Under the pieces are notes generated by a model. That model was not told the origin of the DNA and ran no database searches. It worked only from the letters and a program-made list of their open reading frames with translations. The position numbers and the translations under genes were made by a program. Shown here piece after piece: positions 26,220-36,210 of a stretch of DNA of 64,000 nucleotides (the first letter of the stretch is position 1; the number at the start of each line of letters is the position of its first letter). Source of the DNA: an uncultured Carboxylicivirga sp. (GTDB lineage Bacteria; Bacteroidota; Bacteroidia; Bacteroidales; Marinilabiliaceae); NCBI RefSeq assembly GCF_963674565.1, contig NZ_OY771430.1, positions 868,001 through 932,000 of the forward strand, in the 5' to 3' direction.

Positions 26220-28349
26220 ATGAAACGGATATGTTTATCATTGATGCTTGGCATCGTAGCCGTTGGAGCCTTTGCACAGCTTAGTCTTGAAGATGTTATT
26301 TCCGGCGGGAAAAATTTCTATAAATATTACATGTTTAACTATGATGTTAAATTTAAAGGTGAAAGTAATGATCTGGTTATTCAGCGTAATGACAGCGTAT
26401 TTTTTCAATCAATTAATGATAACCAAATCAAATATGCTTTTAATAAGGAGTCATTAAATAATATCCTAAAGGATAATGGCCTTGAAGGGATGAAATATCT
26501 GCCGCGTTTGACATGGGAAAGCTCATCTTTAATTAGTTTTTCTGACAGAGTTGGCTATTACTTAGTTGATTTGAATGGTCTGAAGGTTGATTTTGTCGCT
26601 AAGCCTGAAGGAGCCGAAAATATTGACTGGATTAGTTTAGAACAAAAATTGGCTTATACAAAAGGAAACAGTCTTTATCTGATTAGCAATGGGGAAGAAC
26701 AGGAAGTTGGAATATCAGAACTGGAGGGAATTGTTTACGGAACCTCTGTACATCGAAATGAATTTGGCATAACCAAAGGTACCTACTGGTCGCCAGATGG
26801 ATCAAAACTGGCTTTTTACCGCAAGGATGAAACCATGGTGACAGATTATCCACTAGTAAATATTGAACCGCGGGTTGCAGAACTGGAGAATATCAAATAT
26901 CCAATGGCTGGCATGACAAGTCATGAAGTAACTGTTGGTGTTTATGATCTTAAATCGAAAACGACTCTGTATTTAAAAACAGGCGAACCTAAAGATCGAT
27001 TTTTTACAAATATCTGCTGGACTCCCGATGGAAAATACCTTTTAGTAGCAGAATTAAACCGAGAGCAAAACCATATGTATATGAATAAATATGATGTGGT
27101 AACCGGTGATTTGGTTGCAACCCTTTTTGAAGAAAAAGATGATAAATGGGTTGAACCCCAACATCCGGCACTTTTTATTCCTGGAAAAAACAATCAGTTT
27201 ATCTGGCAAAGTGTTAAAGATGGATACAATCATTTGTATCTATATAATACCGACGGTAAACTAATTAAACAGTTAACCAAAGGTAATTGGGAAGTAACAG
27301 ATATAATTGGTTTTGATGATAAGGCTAAGAACTTGTTTATCAGTGCTACAAAAGAAACTCCTTTGGAAAGTCATGCATACCGCGTGAATTTGGCGTCGGG
27401 TAAGATGAACAGAATTACTGCAGCTAACGGTGTTCACAGGGTTATAATTAGTAAGGATGGGAAATATGCTGTTTCGAACTACCGCTCTTTGGATCAGCCT
27501 GTTAGAACAGTTGTGTACTCAACCGTAGGTAAAGAATTAAAAGAATTAAAACAGGCAAAGAATCCGTATGAAAATATGGAGATTGGTAAGATTAAGATGG
27601 TGGAGCTTACCACAAAGGATGGTGAAACTCCATTGTACGGACGCCTGGTGTTACCAACTAATTTCGATCCGGCCAAAAAATATCCGGTTATCGTTTATGT
27701 ATATGGAGGTCCTCATGTTCAGCAGATACAAAATACATGGCAAGGTGGTGTGCGTGGCTGGCAATTATACATGGCTCAAAAAGGATACATTGCATTTACC
27801 ATGGATAATCGAGGTACACCTTCAAGAGGTAAGGATTTTGAGCAGGCTATTCATCGTCAGTTAGGTACTTTGGAAGTAGAGGATCAAATGCAGGGCATCG
27901 AATACCTTAAATCATTGCCATATGTTGATGCAGATAGAATTGGAGTGCATGGATGGAGTTATGGGGGATTTATGACCATTTCACTTATGACAGAACATCC
28001 TGAAGTATTTAAAGTGGGTGTTGCTGGTGGACCGGTTATTGACTGGAAGTACTATGAAATTATGTATGGCGAGCGATATATGGATACACCACAGGAAAAT
28101 CCGGAAGGATACGAAAAGTCAAATCTTAACAACAAAGTAAATCAGCTTGAAGGTCGTTTAATGGTGATTCATGGGGCAATTGACCCAACTGTTGTTTGGC
28201 AGCATAGCCTTTCTTTTGTTTGTGAATGTGTAAAGAATGGTGTTCAGTTAGATTATTTTGTTTATCCCCGTCATGAGCATAATGTTCGCGGACATGATCG
28301 TATCCACCTGATGGAGAAAGTGAGTCGTTATTTTGACGATTTTTTATAA
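26220..28349 (+). CDS. Dipeptidyl peptidase IV (S9B family)
   Basis: An exported serine peptidase that removes X-Pro and X-Ala dipeptides from peptide N termini. The ATG at 26220 gives a standard signal peptide (LSLMLGIVAVGAFAQ); the longer reading frame from 26181 would place extra residues before it. The N-terminal 430 residues form the propeller, with the Glu motif of DPP IV (EFGITKGTYWSPDGSKLAFY). The hydrolase domain carries the nucleophile in GWSYGGF near residue 579, Asp in GAIDPTV near 655 and His in RHEHNV near 686. The length of 709 is normal. It is a single gene and has a terminator downstream. A role in protein feeding is inferred. Confidence 0.95.
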   Translation: MKRICLSLMLGIVAVGAFAQLSLEDVISGGKNFYKYYMFNYDVKFKGESNDLVIQRNDSVFFQSINDNQIKYAFNKESLNNILKDNGLEGMKYLPRLTWESSSLISFSDRVGYYLVDLNGLKVDFVAKPEGAENIDWISLEQKLAYTKGNSLYLISNGEEQEVGISELEGIVYGTSVHRNEFGITKGTYWSPDGSKLAFYRKDETMVTDYPLVNIEPRVAELENIKYPMAGMTSHEVTVGVYDLKSKTTLYLKTGEPKDRFFTNICWTPDGKYLLVAELNREQNHMYMNKYDVVTGDLVATLFEEKDDKWVEPQHPALFIPGKNNQFIWQSVKDGYNHLYLYNTDGKLIKQLTKGNWEVTDIIGFDDKAKNLFISATKETPLESHAYRVNLASGKMNRITAANGVHRVIISKDGKYAVSNYRSLDQPVRTVVYSTVGKELKELKQAKNPYENMEIGKIKMVELTTKDGETPLYGRLVLPTNFDPAKKYPVIVYVYGGPHVQQIQNTWQGGVRGWQLYMAQKGYIAFTMDNRGTPSRGKDFEQAIHRQLGTLEVEDQMQGIEYLKSLPYVDADRIGVHGWSYGGFMTISLMTEHPEVFKVGVAGGPVIDWKYYEIMYGERYMDTPQENPEGYEKSNLNNKVNQLEGRLMVIHGAIDPTVVWQHSLSFVCECVKNGVQLDYFVYPRHEHNVRGHDRIHLMEKVSRYFDDFL

Positions 28350-28426
28350 AAAGAACATAGAACACTATTAAAGTTTTAATTACTTCATAAGGTATCATTA
28401 AAATGCCTTGACCTATTCTGTATATT

Positions 28427-28460
28427 CGGCTGTGCAAATACGCACGGCCGTTTTTATTTT
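28427..28460 (+). terminator. Terminator after DPP IV
   Basis: CGGCTGTGC (28427-28435) pairs with GCACGGCCG (28442-28450) with one T-G pair, followed by TTTTTATTTT. Confidence 0.8.
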
Positions 28461-28505
28461 TCAATAACTTGAAATAATGATTATTGAAACAAGAACATTC
28501 AAAAA

Positions 28506-30392
28506 CTATTTAAAGGTATCTTCTTTGAGTGCACCTGGAACAAAATCATCAAAGCGGGGTGTTGATTCACCACTGATTCTTAAATCAAATGGGATTGAGC
28601 CATTTGGAAGCAGAGGTAACCAGGCTAATCGGATTTCAATGGTTCTGAATACCAGTTTGTTGTTGATAAGTCGAACAGCTGCACCTAAGCTGGTTTGGTA
28701 ATTCTGTTTAAGCAGGTTGTTTTTCCCATTACCTATTATTCCCAGATCGGCAAAGCTTAATATCATCAGATTGAATCCTGCCAGTCGATGTTTTGTAAAC
28801 AATACATTTTCGGTTTTTATCACCAGTCTTTCCTTACCTGTCAGGTTTTTATCGTTGAAACTTGTTACGCCACCAGCTTTTTCAGTAAGGAAAAGAAACT
28901 CATTTTCGTAACGGTTAAAACCTTTGATATATTTAATTTCTATGAAGTTTCGAAACTGATTATTTCCAACATTAAACAAACGACTGATATATTTACTTCT
29001 AACAATAAGTTCACCCTGTTCACTCTGCCCATTATTGAAAAATGAACCTGCTTCTAAACTTCCATATATGTATCCTTTATTGGGAATTATGGCTTTACCG
29101 AATGAAAAATGACTTCTTAAATAGGGTCTGTTCATTGAGGGAGTGTGGTTGACTCCATAGGTGATAGTTGCCATAAAACCATGTGGCACATCCTCGATAC
29201 GTTCGTAATTGTATATTTTATTGTTTTGATAATAATTGCGTTTTGAAAAGGTAACAGAACCAAAGTAATAGTAATTGTTGCCAATTGCATCACTATTGAA
29301 GACTGTATCATTAACATTAAAAAAATCAGAATGCGCATACTGACCTATCAGATAGATGTGTGATTGGTCGAAGTAATTTTGAGTTTCAAGCTTAAATGAG
29401 CGTCCTATCCAGATTCGGGTGTATCTATAATCAAGGTAATGATCCCATCGAGCAGCAGAAAAAACCGGATGAGTTATGTTTCTGTAAGACCTGTTGAATA
29501 AGGCTCCTCCTGCAAATTTTAAATCGGAAATGTAAAAGCTTCGATCGGCCTTAAAAGAGAAGGAATGATTGTTTATCATATCTATGTAGTTGGCCTCCAT
29601 GTTAATTCTCGTTCGGTTGAAATTATTGATGGAGACCTGTTCGCTGTTACCAATCCGCGAACCAAAATCATAGGCTGTTGTATGAGAAAAGCCAACGCCA
29701 TTACCTGTCAGATTTCGTGAGTAAAGAGTTACTTCTGGCGATGAAATATTACCTCCGGCAGAAAAAGCATGAGGGAATCGATCTCTTGTAATTACAAATA
29801 GATCCACTTTTGTAGTGTCACGGCTATTAATGTCAACCATTATTTTTGCATCAGCAATAAAATTCAGTTGACGCAACAAGCGTTCGCTTTCAAAAACACT
29901 TTGAGGATCAAATTTCATTCCTTCCGTTATAGTCATGTTTTTGCGAATAATACGCTTTGAGGTAGTAAAACGAAGGTTATTACCTGTTCTTTCAATCCAG
30001 CTATTCGCTTGTTTAGTTGTGTCTTCAATCGAGGTGCCAAAGGGATCGAGCCTTGTAATATGGATAACAGCTATTTCTTTCTCACTTACACGATTATATT
30101 CTTTTAAATAATCAATTGATCTTTCTTTTGAGGTAGTATCATTGTCCCTAATTAATAAACCTCCTACCCATTGGTTGAATTTATTTTTCGATCTACGCTG
30201 ATTGATGTATTCCAGAATTGGATCAGTATTATGAATTGAGTCTGACTGATTAGTAAAAGTTAGTGGTATAATTGTAATAACTGTATCTCTTTTAATGGTG
30301 TCATTCATATATTTTGGAGGATGAGAAATATCAACAGCCATGACTTGTGCCATATACAGATAGCCCAAAATATATGAAATCAGCTTTTTCAT
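28506..30392 (-). CDS. Omp85-like outer-membrane protein with N-terminal POTRA-like domain
   Basis: A 628-residue exported protein. A short signal (residues 1-19, AQVMAVDIS) is followed by a Thr- and Ser-rich region and, at about 130-210, a POTRA-like segment (NMTITEGMKFDPQSVFESERLLRQL then VDLFVITRD style strands). From about 215 to the end there are regular beta strands with aromatic girdles (YYYFGSVTFSKRNYY), as in a 16-strand Omp85 barrel. The usual Omp85 loop motif (V/I-R-G-F/Y) is not found at the expected place, so it is not BamA itself but a Bacteroidota relative of unknown cargo. It stands alone between DPP IV and clpB, with divergent clpB 184 bp away. Confidence 0.65.
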   Translation of the reverse strand: MKKLISYILGYLYMAQVMAVDISHPPKYMNDTIKRDTVITIIPLTFTNQSDSIHNTDPILEYINQRRSKNKFNQWVGGLLIRDNDTTSKERSIDYLKEYNRVSEKEIAVIHITRLDPFGTSIEDTTKQANSWIERTGNNLRFTTSKRIIRKNMTITEGMKFDPQSVFESERLLRQLNFIADAKIMVDINSRDTTKVDLFVITRDRFPHAFSAGGNISSPEVTLYSRNLTGNGVGFSHTTAYDFGSRIGNSEQVSINNFNRTRINMEANYIDMINNHSFSFKADRSFYISDLKFAGGALFNRSYRNITHPVFSAARWDHYLDYRYTRIWIGRSFKLETQNYFDQSHIYLIGQYAHSDFFNVNDTVFNSDAIGNNYYYFGSVTFSKRNYYQNNKIYNYERIEDVPHGFMATITYGVNHTPSMNRPYLRSHFSFGKAIIPNKGYIYGSLEAGSFFNNGQSEQGELIVRSKYISRLFNVGNNQFRNFIEIKYIKGFNRYENEFLFLTEKAGGVTSFNDKNLTGKERLVIKTENVLFTKHRLAGFNLMILSFADLGIIGNGKNNLLKQNYQTSLGAAVRLINNKLVFRTIEIRLAWLPLLPNGSIPFDLRISGESTPRFDDFVPGALKEDTFK

Positions 30393-30576
30393 TGGTTAGA
30401 AATACTATGTAAAAATAAGAGTTCCCTTTGAAATGATGTAGCAATAAATGACAATTCGTCGGATTTGATCTTTTATTGCTGAAAAAATGACCTGTTTAAA
30501 TACTTATTGAATGACATAATGACTTGAAATATAGTTTGGTAGATCTTTTGAAGCGTATTCGGAAAAGATAATAATT

Positions 30577-33159
30577 ATGAACTTAAAAAATTTCACAATA
30601 AAAGCACAGGAAGTCATTCAGCAGGCTGCTCAAATTGCTGTTGGTAAACAACATCAGGCAATTGAGCCCGGACATCTGCTAATGGCCGTTCATCAGGTGG
30701 ATCAGTCCATCATTGATTTTTTGGTAAAGAAAAATGGATTGAATGATTACACTCATGTTCTAAATTCAGTTGTTGATTCATATCCTAAAGTGGCAGGAGG
30801 TGAGCCATACTTATCACGACCGGCTTCCGAAGTCTTGCAAAAAGCTACCGATGCTTCCAAGAAGCATGGTGATCAGTTTGTTAGTCTGGAATTTTTGTTG
30901 CTTGGACTTTTACAAGTGAAGAGTGACGTTTCATCTATGCTGAAAGATGCTGGACTAACCGAAAAAGGATTAATTGTTGCCATTGAAGAGTTACGTCAGG
31001 GAGCAAAGGTGAATAGCTCAACAGCTGAAGATACCTATCAGACATTGAATCGCTTCGCCATCAACCTGAATGAAAGAGCGCGTAATGGAAAACTCGATCC
31101 TGTAATCGGTCGGGATGAAGAGATTCGCCGAGTCTTACAGATTTTATCTCGTCGTACTAAAAATAATCCTATTCTGGTAGGTGAGCCAGGTGTTGGTAAA
31201 ACAGCAATTGCCGAAGGTTTGGCTCAGCGTATTATCAATGGAGATGTGCCAGAGAATCTAAAGAGTAAAGAGATTTATTCCCTGGATATGGGTGCTTTGG
31301 TTGCAGGTGCCAAGTACAAAGGAGAGTTTGAAGAACGATTGAAAGGTGTGGTGAAAGAGGTAGAGAATGCTGATGGAGAGATCATTCTTTTTATTGATGA
31401 GATACATACTTTAGTAGGTGCTGGTAAGGGCGAAGGAGCTATGGATGCGGCCAACATTCTGAAGCCTGCTCTGGCGAGAGGCGAATTAAGGGCTGTTGGT
31501 GCAACTACTCTGGGCGAGTTTCAGAAATTTTTTGAAAAAGATAAGGCTCTAGAACGTCGCTTCCAGATGGTGATGGTAAACGAACCTGATGTGTTGAGTT
31601 CTATCTCCATCCTTCGGGGATTGAAAGAAAGATATGAAACTCATCATAAGGTGCGTATCAAAGATGAAGCGATTATATCTGCTGTAGAATTATCTGATCG
31701 TTATATTTCTGATCGGTTTCTGCCTGATAAAGCCATCGATTTGATGGATGAGGCAGCCAGTCGATTGCGTTTGGAGATGAATTCAGTTCCTGAAGAGGTG
31801 GATGAAGTAGAACGTAGGATTAAGCAACTGGAGATAGAGAGAGAGGCCATCAAGCGTGAGAATGATACAGTGAAGCTTGATGATTTAAATCGGGAGATCT
31901 CCGAACTGAAGGAAGAGCGAACTACTCTGCGCGCTGCATGGGAAGCCGAAAAAGCTATAATTGACAAGATTCAGCAGAATAAAAGTGATATAGAGCATTA
32001 CCGTTTTGAAGCAGATAAAGCTGAGCGTGAAGGTTTATATGATAAAGTGGCCGAGTTACGCTATGGTAGAATAAAAGAGGCAGAAGAAAATATAGAAAGA
32101 CTTAAATGTGAACTTGCCGACCTTCAAAAGGATAATGTGATGATCAAGGAAGAGGTGGATGCTGAAGATGTGGCTCACATTGTAAGTCGTTGGACAGGTA
32201 TACCGGTTTCAAAAATGGTGAAGTCTGAGAAGATGAAATTGTTAAGTCTGGAGGATGAACTGCATAAACGGGTTATTGGACAGAATGAAGCAATTGATGC
32301 GGTAGCCAATGCTGTTCGGCGCAGTCGTGCAGGATTGCAGGATGCTAACCGCCCCATCGGGTCATTTATTTTTCTGGGTTCAACAGGTGTTGGTAAAACC
32401 GAATTAGCAAAAGCTCTGGCGGAGTTCTTATTTGATGACGAAAATCAAATGACCCGTATCGATATGTCAGAGTATCAGGAGCGTCATTCAGTTTCACGAT
32501 TGATTGGTGCACCTCCGGGATATGTTGGATATGATGAAGGTGGTCAGTTGACAGAGGCTGTACGAAGAAAACCTTATTCAGTTGTTCTGTTGGATGAAAT
32601 TGAAAAAGCACATCCGGATGTATTTAACATCTTACTGCAGGTACTTGACGATGGCCGTTTAACGGATAATAAAGGTAGGGTGGTAGATTTTAAAAATACC
32701 ATTGTAGTGATGACATCCAATGCTGGTTCGCACCTGATTCAGCAACGATTGAGTGATAATACTGATTTATCAGTCGATAAAATTGAAAGTACGAAAAATG
32801 AGGTTTTCGAATTGTTGAAACAGACAATACGTCCTGAGTTTTTAAATCGTATTGATGAGGTTATCATGTTTACTCCTTTGTCAAAAGAAGAAATTACTCA
32901 GATAGTTGATTTGCAGTTCAGATCATTGAAAAAGCGTTTGGCAGCCATGGATGTATCCATAAGTATAACTGATGCAGCTACTCAGTGGATAGCAGCAGCC
33001 GGATTTGATCCTCTATTTGGTGCACGTCCAATTAAACGGGCTTTGCAACGTTATCTGATAAATGATTTATCAAAAAGCCTGTTGGCAGATGAGATAACCA
33101 AAGATGCTGAGATTGTTGTTGATGTTGAAGATGATCATTTGGTTTTTCGAAATGCATAA
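30577..33159 (+). CDS. clpB: ATP-dependent chaperone ClpB
   Basis: The Hsp100 disaggregase that works with DnaK to pull apart aggregated proteins. The 860 residues contain the ClpN repeats (1-145), the first AAA+ module with Walker A GEPGVGKTA near 203 and Walker B IILFIDEIHTL, a full-length coiled-coil middle domain (about 400-525; this and the length set it apart from ClpA and ClpC), and the second AAA+ module with GSTGVGKTELAK near 602 and the sensor region GARPIKRALQ at the C terminus. It is a single gene with a terminator. No CIRCE or similar heat-shock element was seen in the 184-bp upstream gap. Confidence 0.98.
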   Translation: MNLKNFTIKAQEVIQQAAQIAVGKQHQAIEPGHLLMAVHQVDQSIIDFLVKKNGLNDYTHVLNSVVDSYPKVAGGEPYLSRPASEVLQKATDASKKHGDQFVSLEFLLLGLLQVKSDVSSMLKDAGLTEKGLIVAIEELRQGAKVNSSTAEDTYQTLNRFAINLNERARNGKLDPVIGRDEEIRRVLQILSRRTKNNPILVGEPGVGKTAIAEGLAQRIINGDVPENLKSKEIYSLDMGALVAGAKYKGEFEERLKGVVKEVENADGEIILFIDEIHTLVGAGKGEGAMDAANILKPALARGELRAVGATTLGEFQKFFEKDKALERRFQMVMVNEPDVLSSISILRGLKERYETHHKVRIKDEAIISAVELSDRYISDRFLPDKAIDLMDEAASRLRLEMNSVPEEVDEVERRIKQLEIEREAIKRENDTVKLDDLNREISELKEERTTLRAAWEAEKAIIDKIQQNKSDIEHYRFEADKAEREGLYDKVAELRYGRIKEAEENIERLKCELADLQKDNVMIKEEVDAEDVAHIVSRWTGIPVSKMVKSEKMKLLSLEDELHKRVIGQNEAIDAVANAVRRSRAGLQDANRPIGSFIFLGSTGVGKTELAKALAEFLFDDENQMTRIDMSEYQERHSVSRLIGAPPGYVGYDEGGQLTEAVRRKPYSVVLLDEIEKAHPDVFNILLQVLDDGRLTDNKGRVVDFKNTIVVMTSNAGSHLIQQRLSDNTDLSVDKIESTKNEVFELLKQTIRPEFLNRIDEVIMFTPLSKEEITQIVDLQFRSLKKRLAAMDVSISITDAATQWIAAAGFDPLFGARPIKRALQRYLINDLSKSLLADEITKDAEIVVDVEDDHLVFRNA

Positions 33160-33203
33160 ATTAATTGCCACTGACATGGTTTGATATATATTAGTTTTAT
33201 AAG

Positions 33204-33248
33204 AAAAGGAAGGTAGATTGGTGTTTTGCTAATTAACCTTCCTTTTTT
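33204..33248 (+). terminator. Terminator after clpB
   Basis: AAAAGGAAGGT (from 33204) pairs with ACCTTCCTTTT (about 33236-33246), with inner pairing of TTAGCAA-like bases weak, followed by T residues. The outer stem is strong. Confidence 0.8.
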
Positions 33249-33393
33249 TAATGAATTGAAAGAGATTTATTATCAACGAAGAATCATTTTATGAGAAAAA
33301 TCATATTTACTGTAAAGTGCAATTAATCAATAGAAAACATTATTACTCTTGGTCTCATAACCAAAACATGTTGTATAATATATGGCCAAAAGG

Positions 33394-33422
33394 TTTGAAT
33401 AATTGGAGAAAATTTATATTTG
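33394..33422 (+). promoter_or_regulatory. Promoter of the citrate lyase operon
   Basis: TTTG (33394-33397) and TATATTTG (33415-33422) are separated by 17 bp, a good match to the Bacteroidota -33/-7 pair. The citD ATG is 26 bp after the box. Confidence 0.6.
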
Positions 33423-33448
33423 AAGAAATTTTTCTTTAATATAAAAGT

Positions 33449-33739
33449 ATGGAATTGAAAGTAAAGGCTCAGGCTGGTAGCTTTGAGTCGAGTGATGTTC
33501 TGATAATGGTAGAGCCGCAACCACAAGGAGTGGGACGAAAAGTTGAATTGGAATCTATTGTTATGCAGCAGTTTGGGGATGATTTACTGCTTCAGATACA
33601 TCGCGATCTTGATGCTTATGGAATAGATGATATCAGAGTGATAATAAACGATAAGGGAGCCTTACCTCCAACCATATCTGCTCGTTTAGAAACTGCGTTA
33701 AAACGATCTGCAGGTCTGCAAACCGGAACCTTAATCTAA
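33449..33739 (+). CDS. citD: Citrate lyase acyl carrier protein (gamma subunit)
   Basis: The 96-residue acyl carrier subunit of citrate lyase, which cleaves citrate to acetate and oxaloacetate. It carries the triphosphoribosyl-dephospho-CoA group on a Ser; in AGSFESSDV the Ser at residue 14 is at the position known for Klebsiella CitD. The rest matches the family (QFGDDLLLQIHRDLDAYGIDD). It is the first gene of a five-gene operon with citE 7 bp later. Citrate lyase points to anaerobic use of citrate. Confidence 0.96.
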   Translation: MELKVKAQAGSFESSDVLIMVEPQPQGVGRKVELESIVMQQFGDDLLLQIHRDLDAYGIDDIRVIINDKGALPPTISARLETALKRSAGLQTGTLI

Positions 33740-33746
33740 ACAACAC

Positions 33747-34640
33747 ATGAATACGAATAAAAAGACGTTTAAACGTCGTACTATGCTATATATTCCGGGA
33801 AATAACCCGGCTATGCTTCAACAGGGAAGTGTTTACGGAGCAGATGGAGTTTTGCTTGATCTGGAAGATGCAGTGGCATTGAATCAGAAAGATGCAGCAA
33901 GAATACTTGTTTCACATATGTTGAAGTACATCTCTTATGAAGGATGTGAGGTTACGGTTCGTGTTAATCATATTGACACCCCTTTTGGAATGGATGATCT
34001 GAAAGCGATTGTTCCCTTGCAACCCGATGCAATCCGCCTTCCAAAAGTTGAAACCGTTGATGAGATTCGACGCATTATTCAAACGGTTGAAGAAATTGAA
34101 GATCAACATGAATTACCTCACGATAAGATGAAAATTCATGTAATGATCGAAACAGCTTTGGGTGTGCAAAATGTATATGATATCGCCAGTTTTTCTCCGC
34201 GAATCGATGCGATTTCTATTGGTGGACAGGATCTGGCAGCTGATATGCAACTGGTAAAAGCCAATGACGGTATTGGTATTGATTATGCCCGTAAGCAAAT
34301 TGTGATGGCAGCAAAAGCATGTAAAATTGATGTTTTTGATACGGTTTATGTGGATGTTGAAAATGAAGAAGGATTGCGAGAGGAGGCTGAATATATCAAG
34401 AAGTTAGGTTTTACAGGCAAGGCTATTATTAATCCTCGACAGATTGAGATTGTAAACGAGGTGTTTACACCAACCGAACAGGAAATCAGAAAGGCTGCTA
34501 AGATTGTAAAGGCATTTGAACGAAATAAAAAAGAAGGTATTGGTGTGTTTGCAGTAGATGGCAAAATGGTGGATGCTCCTGTAGTTCAAAGAGCTTTGCG
34601 TGTTTTGGAAATGGCTGATATTGATGTAGCTGAAATCTAA
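33747..34640 (+). CDS. citE: Citrate lyase beta subunit (citryl-CoA-type lyase)
   Basis: CitE cleaves the citryl-ACP thioester to oxaloacetate and acetyl-ACP. The 297-residue TIM-barrel protein has RRTMLYIPGNNPAML at the start, the Mg2+-binding LLDLEDAVALNQKD, ETALGVQN and SIGGQDLAADM, in the order of the family. The final part (KAIINPRQIEIVNEVFTP) matches the C-terminal lid. It lies between citD and citF with gaps of 7 and 16 bp. Its partners on both sides make it true CitE rather than a stand-alone CitE-like enzyme. Confidence 0.96.
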   Translation: MNTNKKTFKRRTMLYIPGNNPAMLQQGSVYGADGVLLDLEDAVALNQKDAARILVSHMLKYISYEGCEVTVRVNHIDTPFGMDDLKAIVPLQPDAIRLPKVETVDEIRRIIQTVEEIEDQHELPHDKMKIHVMIETALGVQNVYDIASFSPRIDAISIGGQDLAADMQLVKANDGIGIDYARKQIVMAAKACKIDVFDTVYVDVENEEGLREEAEYIKKLGFTGKAIINPRQIEIVNEVFTPTEQEIRKAAKIVKAFERNKKEGIGVFAVDGKMVDAPVVQRALRVLEMADIDVAEI

Positions 34641-34656
34641 CTTTAAAAAGATCATT

Positions 34657-36207
34657 GTGAAAAATATATTACAAAGAGAGATACCTGAAACATTAGAAGG
34701 AATTGGAGAGTTAGAACCTTTTCAAGGAGCGTTTACTAAGCTGCGTAAAGGGTGGATGGAAGAAAAGAAAGTACCGCCACCAAACAAAGCAACAATGCCC
34801 CATTCAAGTAAGATGTGTAGCAATCTGAAAGAAGCTATTATCAGAACCAAGCCTCGCAATGGAATGACAGTTTCGTTTCACCATCATCTCCGTGGAGGTG
34901 ACAATATTCTGGTAGAATCCATTCGCATTCTGGCTGAACTGGGTATAAAAGATATAACATTGGCTTCAAGTAGTTTGACGTCAGCCCACGAACCAATTTT
35001 ACCTTATATAAAAAATGGAACCATCACTCAAATTTATTCCAGTGGTATTAGGGGCGAGATTGGTAAAGCTGTTGCACAGGGAGTAATGCCTAAACCATTC
35101 GTGATTCATTCGCATGGAGGTAGGGTACGAAGTGTTCATACCGGAAATATAAAGATTGACCTGACTGTTATTGCAGCTTCGGCTGCTGATGTGGAAGGTA
35201 ACTCAACAGGAGCTCACGGACCATCTGCATTTGGTTCAATGGGTTATGCAGTGATTGATGCCCGTTACGCGCGTCAGGTGGTTGTGGTTACAGATAATAT
35301 CGTTGATTATCCTTGTGTTCCGCAAGCTGTAACACAAAATTTTGTGGATTATGTGGTAAAAGTTGATTCAATAGGTGATCCTTCAAAAATTGCTGGAGGA
35401 ACAACGCGTATTACCAAGGCGCCCATGGATCTTCAGATTGCTCGTTTGGCTGCCCAGGTTATTGAATGTTCAGGTTTATTAAAAGAAGGATTTAGCTTTC
35501 AGGTTGGAGCAGGAGGAGCATCTTTAGCTGTGGCTAAGTATATCCGTAAGATAATGAAGAATAAGGATATTAAAGGCAGCTTCTTATTGGGCGGTGTTAC
35601 ATCATACGGTGTTGATATGCTAAATGAAGGCCTTTTTAAATCCATCTTCGACGTGCAATCATTTGATGCAGCGGTAAGCTCTTCATTATTAACAAATCCT
35701 TATCACATTGAAATAACAGCCGGTCTTTATGCCAATCCGTTTAACTGCGGTTGCATGACCAATAAACTGGATATAGTAGTATTAGGAGCTTTGGAGATAG
35801 ATACAGATTTTAATGTAAATGTGATCACAGGTTCTGAAGGATATGTTCGGGGTGCTTCAGGTGGGCATAGTGATACTGCTTCGGGAGCTAATCTTACAGT
35901 TGTTGTTTGTCCTTCATTCAGAGGCAGGATCCCCATTGTTAAAGAAAAGGTACATACCATTGTAACTCCAGGTGAAAGTATTGATGTACTGGTTACTGAA
36001 AGAGGTATTTGTGTTAATCCTAACCGTCCCGAATTAAAAGAGAACCTGATTAAGGGAGGAATTGCGGTTAAAGAAATCAAAGATCTGGCAGCTGAAGTAG
36101 AACAAATAACCGGTAAGGCTAAGCCAATCGAAAACGGAGAAAGGATAGTGGGGATTGTTGAATATAGGGATGGAACAATAATTGATGTTATACGTCAGGT
36201 AAAATAA
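34657..36207 (+). CDS. citF: Citrate lyase alpha subunit (citrate:acetyl-ACP transferase)
   Basis: CitF transfers the acyl carrier from acetate to citrate, giving citryl-ACP. The 516-residue length and family motifs (FHHHLRGGDNILVESI, HSHGGRVRSVHTG, FQVGAGGASLAVAKY, TGSEGYVRGASGGHSDT) are clear. The start codon is GTG at 34657; no better ATG is near, and it is 16 bp after the citE stop. A GTG start may lower its translation compared with citD and citE. It is followed 3 bp later by the fused citXG gene. Confidence 0.96.
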   Translation: MKNILQREIPETLEGIGELEPFQGAFTKLRKGWMEEKKVPPPNKATMPHSSKMCSNLKEAIIRTKPRNGMTVSFHHHLRGGDNILVESIRILAELGIKDITLASSSLTSAHEPILPYIKNGTITQIYSSGIRGEIGKAVAQGVMPKPFVIHSHGGRVRSVHTGNIKIDLTVIAASAADVEGNSTGAHGPSAFGSMGYAVIDARYARQVVVVTDNIVDYPCVPQAVTQNFVDYVVKVDSIGDPSKIAGGTTRITKAPMDLQIARLAAQVIECSGLLKEGFSFQVGAGGASLAVAKYIRKIMKNKDIKGSFLLGGVTSYGVDMLNEGLFKSIFDVQSFDAAVSSSLLTNPYHIEITAGLYANPFNCGCMTNKLDIVVLGALEIDTDFNVNVITGSEGYVRGASGGHSDTASGANLTVVVCPSFRGRIPIVKEKVHTIVTPGESIDVLVTERGICVNPNRPELKENLIKGGIAVKEIKDLAAEVEQITGKAKPIENGERIVGIVEYRDGTIIDVIRQVK

Positions 36208-36210
36208 CCC

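Noticed and set aside
33747..36207. Many opposite-strand open frames inside cit, serC, clpB and guaA genes
   Set aside because: They lie wholly within clear conserved genes, have no family resemblance and no promoter.
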